Position numbers and translations under genes: made by a program. A stretch of DNA of 9,885 nt, from the NCBI GenBank assembly GCA_009781525.1, contig WQXZ01000053.1, positions 1 through 9,885 of the forward strand. The letters are read 5' to 3'. The DNA is from Coriobacteriia bacterium (GTDB lineage: Bacteria > Actinomycetota > Coriobacteriia > Coriobacteriales > UBA8131). A model generated the notes under the pieces. It was not told where the DNA came from. It saw only the letters and a list, made by a program, of their open reading frames with translations, and searched no databases. Positions 1 to 5,184 of this stretch are shown in pieces. How positions within the stretch are numbered: the stretch's first letter is position 1; each line of letters starts with the position of its first letter.

Positions 1-32
1 CGGGTGAACCCCACCAGATATGCAGAGGGCAC

Positions 33-96
33 GCTGGTTCGTACCAGTTCATACCAGTTCATGCCAGTTCACGCCAGTTCATGCCAGTTCATGCCT
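33..96. repeat. 10-bp direct tandem repeat array upstream of the ABC operon
   Basis: Units ending in CCAGTTC recur every 10 bases: GTACCAGTTC (41-50), ATACCAGTTC (51-60), ATGCCAGTTC (61-70), ACGCCAGTTC (71-80) and ATGCCAGTTC (81-90), with decayed units at each end (GCTGGTTC at 33-40, ATGCC at 91-95). Differences are confined to the first three bases of each unit. The period is close to one turn of B-DNA, so identical faces line up along the helix. The array stops about 10 bases before a TATAAT box and covers where a -35 element should be. An activator or repressor binding array is plausible, but this is inference. Confidence 0.8.
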
Positions 97-104
97 GCGG
101 GTTT

Positions 105-110
105 TATAAT
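105..110 (+). promoter_or_regulatory. Candidate -10 box of the ABC exporter operon
   Basis: A perfect TATAAT lies 36 bases before the ATG at 146. At 16-18 bases upstream there is no TTGACA-like hexamer, because that stretch is the 10-bp repeat array. The promoter would therefore be weak alone and may depend on a protein bound to the repeats. The assignment rests on sequence match and position only. Confidence 0.5.
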
Positions 111-145
111 ATGTACTATCGAAAAAAGCATCGAAAGCAGGCAAT

Positions 146-928
146 ATGAAAGAAGCTCCTACCGCAACGATCGCCGCAGCCAGCCAAAAACAGCCGATCG
201 CCCAGCTCTCAGGCGTTCACAAACGCTTCGGCAAACAGGAGGTCTTGCGTGGAATCGACCTCGAACTGACCCCAGGACGCATTACCGGTTTGCTTGGCCC
301 CTCAGGCTGTGGTAAGACAACGATAGTCAACATCCTGGTCGGCACCCACCTGCCGAGCTCAGGCAATGTAACCGTATTGGGTGAAGAACCACCTTTCAAG
401 CATGCCCGCAGCCACATGGGTTTCATGCCGCAGAGTGAAGCACTCTATCTTGACCTGACTGCAAGCGAGAACCTGCGCTTCTTTGGCTCGCTGTATGGTC
501 TATCTCGCAAGCAGCTTGACACTAACATCGAGCGCGCTCTTGACCTGGTGCATCTTGAAAACGACAGGCGAAAGGTGGTCGCAAACTACTCCGGCGGAAT
601 GAAACGTCGCCTTTCGCTGGCAATCGCCCTGCTACATGACCCAAAACTGCTGATACTGGATGAGCCGACCATTGGCCTTGACCCTAAGCACCGAGTCGAA
701 CTTTGGAAAGGCTTCCGCCAACGTGCGAGCGATGGCACCGCCCTCCTGATTACTACCCACGTCATGGACGAAGCCATGCTCTGCGACCGCCTGCTGATGA
801 TTCATGATGGTCGCGTTATCGCCCAGGGCACTCCCGACGAACTGATTGCTCACCACAACAGCGAAACCCTTGAGCAAGCTTTCCTGACTTTTGAGGCGAC
901 TGCAGAAAAGGACACCCAAGATGCGTAA
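146..928 (+). CDS. ABC-2 exporter ATP-binding protein (DrrA/CcmA type)
   Basis: Cytoplasmic ATPase of a two-gene ABC exporter, 260 residues, a usual length for the family. All nucleotide-binding motifs are present in order: Walker A GPSGCGKTT (51-59), Q-loop Gln96 in FMPQSEALY, signature YSGGMKRR (148-155), Walker B LLILDEP (168-174) with catalytic Glu173, D-loop GLD (177-179) and switch His205 in ITTHVMDEA. A 20-residue Ala/Gln-rich N-terminal extension precedes the domain. The start at 146 has a modest Shine-Dalgarno (AGCAGG, 136-141). The last 8 bases overlap the permease gene, so translation is probably coupled. The family exports drugs, lipids, peptides or polysaccharides; the substrate cannot be read from this sequence. 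Nothing looks damaged. Confidence 0.95.
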   Translation: MKEAPTATIAAASQKQPIAQLSGVHKRFGKQEVLRGIDLELTPGRITGLLGPSGCGKTTIVNILVGTHLPSSGNVTVLGEEPPFKHARSHMGFMPQSEALYLDLTASENLRFFGSLYGLSRKQLDTNIERALDLVHLENDRRKVVANYSGGMKRRLSLAIALLHDPKLLILDEPTIGLDPKHRVELWKGFRQRASDGTALLITTHVMDEAMLCDRLLMIHDGRVIAQGTPDELIAHHNSETLEQAFLTFEATAEKDTQDA

Positions 929-2081
929 CACAATAGCCCTGACCAGGCGAATCCTGCAGCAATTCTCGCACGACCCCCGCACCATCGCCCTGTTCATCTT
1001 TGTCCCGATCTTCGCACTTGGCTTACTCAGCGTGATGCTGAACAGCCCTGCATACCAGCCTAAACTGGTCGCGGTCGATCTGCCAGCCGATGTCGTCGCT
1101 GCTTTAGCAGAGCAGGAGGCAACCGTCATCGTCGCCAGCGCAGCACAGGCGGAGCAATTGCTCGCAGCCAAAGAGATCGATGCTGTTATCACTCTCGACG
1201 GCACAACGCTCACGATAGAAGTCGAGGGATCTGATCCAACTAAAACCGGAGCCGTGATGCAGGTTGTCCAGTCAGCCGTAAAGGACCTGACCCTCACTCA
1301 GCGCGAGCAGATGCTGTCCGATATCGAGGAGCGTTTCTCCACAATCAAAAGCCTTCTGTCCAGCCTGCCCAGCGGCTTACCAGGCGTTCCAGATCTCCCC
1401 GACTTGGATGACATCATCACCCAATTCACTCCCACTGTGGATAAAATCGACCTCCTCTACCTGCATGGCAACAGCGAATGGGGCAACTTTGACTTCTTTG
1501 GGCCGGTTATCATCGGTGTCTTTATCTTCATTTTCGTCTTCATCACCAGTGGTATGTCGCTGGTAACTGAGCGCACTGGCGGCACTATGGAGCGGCTTTT
1601 GGTGACACCGATCAAGGCGTGGCAGCTGGTGTTAGGTTTTTGCATCGGTTTCGGTTTGGTTTCGCTGATTCAAGCAGCTATTGTGCTATGGGCATGTATT
1701 ACTCTGATTGGGTTTCCCAATGAGGGGTCACTGATTCTGGTTATCTGCGTGACCTTCTCGATGGCGATGGTCTCGATGAACCTCGGTCTGTTGGTCAGCG
1801 CCCTGGCGCGTACACCGTTTCAGGTTATCCAGTTCATGCTGGTGTTGGTGATTCCGCAGGTTCTGCTGTCAGGCGTGTTTGACCTGAATGGTGCGCCTGC
1901 ATGGATGCAGGTGCTGAGCAGGTGTTTTCCGGTAACGCATGGCGCTGAGGCTCTGCGTGCAATCATGCTTGGTGGCGCAGGCTTGCAGGCGATTGGCGCG
2001 AATCTTGTAGCCCTCTGGGGATTCGTTCTTGCGTTCTTTGCTCTCGCCAGCCTGAGCTTCGCCAGGCGCAAGTCAAGTTAG
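921..2081 (+). CDS. ABC-2 type exporter permease
   Basis: Membrane partner of the preceding ATPase, 386 residues from the ATG at 921. The frame is open further upstream, but AAAAGGA at 906-912 sits 8 bases before this ATG, which overlaps the ATPase stop as ATGCGTAA. Layout is typical of ABC2_membrane_3 / DrrB-NatB-like permeases: one N-terminal transmembrane helix (about 21-40), a large extracytoplasmic region (about 45-190) with a Leu/Pro-rich stretch at 145-162, then about five helices (194-215, 236-262, 270-294, 303-322, 361-382). Family motifs are the coupling segment ERTGGTMERLLVTPIKAW (217-234) and LLSGVFDLNGAPAWMQ (315-330), followed by HGAEALR. Two such subunits or a fused dimer normally pair with the ATPase dimer. 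No terminator follows; its TAG overlaps the stop codon of the opposing gene. Substrate unknown. Confidence 0.92.
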   Translation: MRNTIALTRRILQQFSHDPRTIALFIFVPIFALGLLSVMLNSPAYQPKLVAVDLPADVVAALAEQEATVIVASAAQAEQLLAAKEIDAVITLDGTTLTIEVEGSDPTKTGAVMQVVQSAVKDLTLTQREQMLSDIEERFSTIKSLLSSLPSGLPGVPDLPDLDDIITQFTPTVDKIDLLYLHGNSEWGNFDFFGPVIIGVFIFIFVFITSGMSLVTERTGGTMERLLVTPIKAWQLVLGFCIGFGLVSLIQAAIVLWACITLIGFPNEGSLILVICVTFSMAMVSMNLGLLVSALARTPFQVIQFMLVLVIPQVLLSGVFDLNGAPAWMQVLSRCFPVTHGAEALRAIMLGGAGLQAIGANLVALWGFVLAFFALASLSFARRKSS

Positions 2082-3613
2082 GGCAGGGACGGCAGCTGCT
2101 GGCGCCAATCACACCGCAGATGCGCGTGCCAGATTGTCTCCCCAAATGCCAAGACCTTAAAAATACCCTTCGCTTCTAGCAGTGAACGCAGAAGGCGGCG
2201 AAGTGAGTAGGCTTTGCGACTGGCAGCAATCATCTCTTGCTGCAGCTCGGCAGGGGTCATATTTTTTGGGCGATGTACCACGTTGCCGTTGAAAAGCTCC
2301 CAGTTCTGATGCAGCAGGCTGTCTTTGTATCGGTCGTAGACGGGTGTGCCGGGAACGAAGAACATCGACTGAATCAGGCAGCCGTGAATCTTGTTGTCGA
2401 TGATAAACTGGCCGAGCCGCTCGCCTACTCCTGGAGTGTCTTCGTCGCTGCCCAGGATAAACAGGCCTCGCACGCCAATGCCGTGAGCCTGAATATTGGC
2501 GATTGCCTGCTCGATCTGCTGGCGCTCGGCACGCTTGTGGTAGCGCACAAACGAGGCATCGTCAATAAACTCGGTGCCCAAGCTGACCTCGAAGAAGTTA
2601 GCCTGCTTCATTAGCGCCAGCATCTCGTGGTCGAACCCCAGTTCCCAGGTTGCCTGCACGGTAATCGGCCACGCTATATCGCTTTCGATGATCGCCTGCA
2701 GCACCGACTTAGCCCACTGGCGGTTCTGGGCAAAGTTGTCGTCGGTCAGCCAGACCGCTTTGCTCAGCCGCGGTGGCAGCCTGCGCTGGTGAAAGGCGAT
2801 TGCCTGGCGAATATCCTCAACCACAGCCTCAGGCGAACGGGTACGAATTTTGCGTCCGAAATGCGCGATTACGCAGCAGTAATCGCAGGTTCCATTGCAA
2901 CCACGCGAGGCATGCACCTGCGGCCAAAGCGTGTCATAGCGTCTTGCCATCTGCTGGTAGTTATACACCAGCGACCGATCGGGAATCGTCTCGATATCAC
3001 ACGGTTGCGGTCTTGGCTTGGTCAGTGTGACTTCAGTCGCACCATCATCAGTCTGCCGCAGGTAGGCAAGCCCGGAAATCTGAATCGGCGCCCCCTCAGC
3101 CGGCCAGCAGGCCTCTCGCGGAGTACGGGCAAACACACCGTCCAGCGCCTGCAGCGCCTCGATGAACTCGACGATACTCTCATCTCCATCGCCCAGCATC
3201 ACGTAGTCGGCATAGCGCACAGCTTCCGTGTAGTTCAGAGTTGCGTGCATTCCACCCAATACCACCAGCGGGCGGCAGGATTGGACGGGTGCGGTTCCGT
3301 CAGCTTCGGCTCCAGCAGCTTCGACTCTCCCGCTACTTCTGAGCATCTGCGCTAGCTCATATCCACGCATCGCATTGAACGTGTTAATCGAGATAAAAAC
3401 CACGTCAGCATCCCAGATATCCTCCATCAGAGTCTCGCTGATCGACTCGCTATACATCAGCGTGTCGTCAACCAGCTGCCTGGCAATGGTCGCAAGCGTT
3501 ATCAAACCAGTCGAGGGATTACATATGCTACTGTTATAGACAAAGTGGTTCTTCCAGGTTTTTCGATAGCGGTTAACCGCCCCCGCCTCAATGAAGCGAA
3601 GTTTCTTAATCAT
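2078..3613 (-). CDS. B12-binding-domain radical SAM enzyme (BchE-like superfamily)
   Basis: 511-residue enzyme expected to cleave S-adenosylmethionine with a [4Fe-4S] cluster. The N-terminal part (about 30-160) matches the cobalamin-binding-like fold of this superfamily: PSTGLITLATIA (33-44), ADVVFISINTFN (69-80), VVLGGMHAT (117-125) and MLGDGDESI (139-147). The radical SAM core follows, with the cluster motif CNGTCDYC (Cys239, Cys243, Cys246) and further family segments LTDDNF (289-294) and RGLFILGSDEDT (382-393). The tail GNVVHRPKNMTPAEL (443-457) is also common in the family. Residues 94-110 form a Gly/Ala/Glu-rich insertion that looks like a flexible loop. Start at 3613 is supported by AGAGGAAATC before the ATG. 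It lies 31 bases downstream of the HTH gene and is probably cotranscribed. Possible reactions include methylation, ring formation and rearrangement; the substrate is not predictable. Confidence 0.9.
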   Translation of the reverse strand: MIKKLRFIEAGAVNRYRKTWKNHFVYNSSICNPSTGLITLATIARQLVDDTLMYSESISETLMEDIWDADVVFISINTFNAMRGYELAQMLRSSGRVEAAGAEADGTAPVQSCRPLVVLGGMHATLNYTEAVRYADYVMLGDGDESIVEFIEALQALDGVFARTPREACWPAEGAPIQISGLAYLRQTDDGATEVTLTKPRPQPCDIETIPDRSLVYNYQQMARRYDTLWPQVHASRGCNGTCDYCCVIAHFGRKIRTRSPEAVVEDIRQAIAFHQRRLPPRLSKAVWLTDDNFAQNRQWAKSVLQAIIESDIAWPITVQATWELGFDHEMLALMKQANFFEVSLGTEFIDDASFVRYHKRAERQQIEQAIANIQAHGIGVRGLFILGSDEDTPGVGERLGQFIIDNKIHGCLIQSMFFVPGTPVYDRYKDSLLHQNWELFNGNVVHRPKNMTPAELQQEMIAASRKAYSLRRLLRSLLEAKGIFKVLAFGETIWHAHLRCDWRQQLPSLP

Positions 3614-3644
3614 GATTTCCTCTTATATCTGGATAAGATCTGGT

Positions 3645-3866
3645 TTATGTACCCACTGAGCTCTCACGCTGGTATTCAAGAATGTCACCAGGCTGGCAGT
3701 CCAGTACTTCGCATATCGCCTCAAGAGTGCTGAAGCGAATGGCGCTGATTTTTCCGGTTTTCATCTTTGAGAGGTTTACATTTGCGACCCCAACGCGTTC
3801 TGATAATTCGTTAAGTGACATCTTACGATCAGCCATTACCCGATCGAGTCTTATGATGATTGGCAT
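3645..3866 (-). CDS. YozG-type Cro/C1-family HTH regulator
   Basis: Small DNA-binding protein of 73 residues that is essentially one XRE/HTH_26 domain. The helix-turn-helix is about 17-39 (SLNELSERVGVANVNLSKMK), followed by the conserved family tail FSTLEAICEVLDCQPGDILEY (45-65). A good ribosome site, GCAGGAG, lies 7-8 bases before the ATG, in the 14-base gap after the DUF2975 gene. HTH_26 regulators of this size are commonly paired with DUF2975 membrane proteins (yozG/yoaS in Bacillus), and the same order is seen here. Likely role: autoregulation of this operon, possibly responding to the state of the membrane partner. The effector is unknown. Confidence 0.92.
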   Translation of the reverse strand: MPIIIRLDRVMADRKMSLNELSERVGVANVNLSKMKTGKISAIRFSTLEAICEVLDCQPGDILEYQRESSVGT

Positions 3867-3880
3867 TATTATCTCCTGCT

Positions 3881-4411
3881 TTAAAGTGTTTCGTCGGACT
3901 GCTGCTGAAGCTCTACCCCATACTGGATGACATATGCCAAAGCAAAAACACAGAATGCGAAGATGAAATTATGAAGCCCCAGTACTATTGAAGCGAAAAT
4001 CATAATGATTCCCACTGCTTTCAGTCGCTTGACGTTCTCTTGCAGAAACGGTGTCCTATGCACTGCTGTTGCTTTGAAGATACTGCTGAGGATGTATAAG
4101 ACAAAAGCACCGAGCAGACAGTAGACGCAAAAGCCGATGGTTGCAGCCAAAACGACAAACTTCAGCGCGATCATTGCGGCAGTAGAAACGAATCCTGCTA
4201 TGGTTATTCCGTCTGCAGCATTGAACATACGGTTGGCGACCGGGATAATGCTGAGGACTCGGAGAATCAGGTCGTCTGGCAATAGTAGAATCGCAATAGC
4301 ACCGATAAACGATAGAACCGCTGCCACAATGCAAAGCACAGCCAAGACTTTACTTATTACATCAAGAGTATGTCCTGAGCGAGCTAGTTTGTCTGAGATT
4401 CGAGTATCCAT
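3881..4411 (-). CDS. DUF2975 (YoaS-like) four-helix membrane protein
   Basis: Integral membrane protein of 176 residues with about four transmembrane segments (about 20-45, 70-92, 94-113 and 132-163). Family hallmarks are TPFLQENVKRLKAVG (120-134), between helices three and four, and the C-terminal YGVELQQQSDETL (164-176). The start at 4411 follows AAAGGA seven bases upstream. It is first in the minus-strand operon, 14 bases before the HTH gene. No biochemical role is established for the family to my knowledge. The constant pairing with a small HTH protein suggests a membrane sensor or anti-regulator arrangement, which is inference. Confidence 0.9.
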   Translation of the reverse strand: MDTRISDKLARSGHTLDVISKVLAVLCIVAAVLSFIGAIAILLLPDDLILRVLSIIPVANRMFNAADGITIAGFVSTAAMIALKFVVLAATIGFCVYCLLGAFVLYILSSIFKATAVHRTPFLQENVKRLKAVGIIMIFASIVLGLHNFIFAFCVFALAYVIQYGVELQQQSDETL

Positions 4412-4462
4412 GTGTCATCCTTTCATCAATCAAAATAATCATTGTCTCTGTACGGTAACATC

Positions 4463-4491
4463 AGGATATCGTCGCAATAAATGTTTGTCAA
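4463..4491 (-). promoter_or_regulatory. Sigma-70-type promoter of the DUF2975-HTH-radical SAM operon
   Basis: On the minus strand a perfect -35 TTGACA (4486-4491) is followed after exactly 17 bases by TATCCT (4463-4468), a 4/6 match to the -10 consensus. Transcription would begin near 4456, leaving a leader of about 45 bases before the ATG at 4411. An AT-rich tract lies just upstream (4492-4530) and could act as an UP element. This is the best promoter match in the window. Confidence 0.72.
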
Positions 4492-4509
4492 CTACTTTTT
4501 TATGTTTTT

Positions 4510-4532
4510 CGTAAAATTTTTTGTGTTTTACG
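4510..4532. promoter_or_regulatory. Possible operator: CGTAAAA-N9-TTTTACG inverted repeat
   Basis: CGTAAAA (4510-4516) and TTTTACG (4526-4532) form a perfect 7-bp inverted repeat with a 9-base spacer rich in T. It is centred about 30 bases upstream of the -35 element of the minus-strand operon, a position suited to an activator or to autoregulation by the HTH protein. In such an AT-rich stretch chance occurrence is possible. Confidence 0.35.
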
Positions 4533-4642
4533 TTTGTTTCGAGGGTTCAGTAGTTTTGTCTCTTGCTCTAATCACCACCACTTCTGCCCCTTAGACACTC
4601 CAGATGTGCCCGGTTACAGCCACAACCTCGCTTTACTGCTCA

Positions 4643-4700
4643 CCTGCGCGCGACCATCCGCGCGGCTTGCGCGCGGCCTGCGCGCGACCTGCGCTCGACC
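4643..4700. repeat. GC-rich 11-bp degenerate tandem repeat cluster
   Basis: Five imperfect units of about 11 bases with consensus CCTGCGCGCGR: 4643-4653, 4654-4665 (12 bases, most diverged), 4666-4676, 4677-4687 and 4688-4698. GCGCGC occurs three times (4646, 4669, 4680). The cluster is much richer in G+C than its AT-rich neighbours on either side and ends about 40 bases before the nested palindrome. Function unknown; strand slippage would explain its origin. Confidence 0.6.
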
Positions 4701-4740
4701 TCTCTTTTAACCTCAAACCTCAATTCCGCGATTCCCCAGG

Positions 4741-4899
4741 TTTCTGCAACTTTTTTGCGGTTGGGCGCCAAAAAGGCAGGTCTTTTCGTTGTATTTGCAA
4801 CCGTTGTGTGGTATATGCAACAAAACTGTTGCATATACCACACAAAATGGCAGTCAGAAGGTGCTTTTTTGGCGCCCAACCGCAAAAAAGTTGCAGAAA
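4741..4899. repeat. Perfect 34-bp inverted repeat forming a 159-bp palindromic element
   Basis: The left arm 4741-4774 (begins TTTCTGCAAC, ends GGCGCCAAAAA) is the exact reverse complement of the right arm 4866-4899, with no mismatch over 34 bases. The arms are separated by 91 bases that contain a second, perfect hairpin. The similarity may continue weakly outward: GGAATT recurs 13 bases outside each arm (4721-4727 as AATTCC on the left, 4913-4918 on the right). No flanking target duplication is visible and no transposase lies nearby. It could be a MITE-like element, a protein-binding array, a structured RNA or a recombination site; the sequence alone does not decide. Confidence 0.85.
4804..4845. 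repeat. Perfect 19-bp hairpin nested inside the larger inverted repeat
   Basis: The arm 4804-4822 (TTGTGTGGTATATGCAACA) is exactly complementary to 4827-4845, with a 4-base AAAC loop. The core GTATATGCAAC appears here in both orientations, and a near copy, GTATTTGCAAC, lies at 4791-4801, so the motif is present three times within 48 bases. There is no T-tract after the stem, which argues against a rho-independent terminator. An operator with repeated half-sites or a stable RNA hairpin is more likely. Confidence 0.85.
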
Positions 4900-5095
4900 T
4901 CACTCAAAAGTTGGAATTAGGGCCTGGTGTGAGGGATGGGATGGAATTGGGTGGTTACCGGGTTGCGGAAAGTTGCGGAGGTGCGAAGCTGGGGTTACAG
5001 GTATGAGGTCAAGGGGATGCACTACCAGGTTGCACTACCGCTATAGATGATTGTTGAGCTGCGTGGTGGTTGATGAGGAAAGGTTGCTAACCAGT

Positions 5096-5126
5096 AAAAA
5101 CTACCGGCTGGGTTAGCAGCCGGTAG
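5096..5126 (-). terminator. Rho-independent terminator of the SLC13-like permease gene
   Basis: CTACCGGCTG (5101-5110) and CAGCCGGTAG (5117-5126) form a perfect 10-bp stem with a 6-base loop. On the minus strand it is followed directly by TTTTT (complement of 5096-5100). It lies about 60 bases past the permease stop codon. The loop base sequence is also complementary to GGTTAGC just past the T-tract (plus-strand GCTAACC, 5086-5092), allowing an alternative pairing. Confidence 0.85.
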
Positions 5127-5184
5127 TAGAAGACTTATTTTTTTCGTTGGCAGTGTTGAATCTCGGGCTATGCCGGGGCTATGC

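Larger units (their letters stand above)
4412..5184. other. Gene-free intergenic region carrying repeats and palindromes
   Basis: About 770 bases separate two minus-strand genes. The first 120 bases hold the operon promoter and an AT-rich tract. Next come a GC-rich repeat cluster (4643-4700) and the nested palindrome (4741-4899). At 4900-5080 the sequence is G-rich on the plus strand with short direct repeats: GTTGCGG at 4962 and 4972, and TGCACTACC at 5018 and 5031. The terminator of the SLC13 gene closes the region. Open frames exist on both strands, but none has a good ribosome site or a recognisable product. No RNA gene was recognised. Confidence 0.7.

Noticed and set aside
33..96. CRISPR-like array
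   Set aside because: Units are contiguous 10-mers with no spacers and no cas genes nearby; it is a simple tandem repeat.
891..920. Permease start at 891
   Set aside because: It would extend the overlap with the ATPase gene and lacks a ribosome site, while 921 has AAAAGGA at suitable spacing.
4741..4899. Insertion sequence or proven MITE
   Set aside because: The arms resemble terminal inverted repeats, but no transposase, no flanking target duplication and no second copy in the window can be shown, so it is kept as a repeat only.
4640..4903. Minus-strand gene of 87 codons
   Set aside because: It mirrors the plus-strand frame because of the inverted repeat, lacks a Shine-Dalgarno and its C-terminus is translated GCGCGC repeat.
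4604..5050. Protein-coding gene in the plus-strand frame across the palindrome region
   Set aside because: No ribosome site, composition driven by the GC-rich repeats and palindrome, and no recognisable domain.
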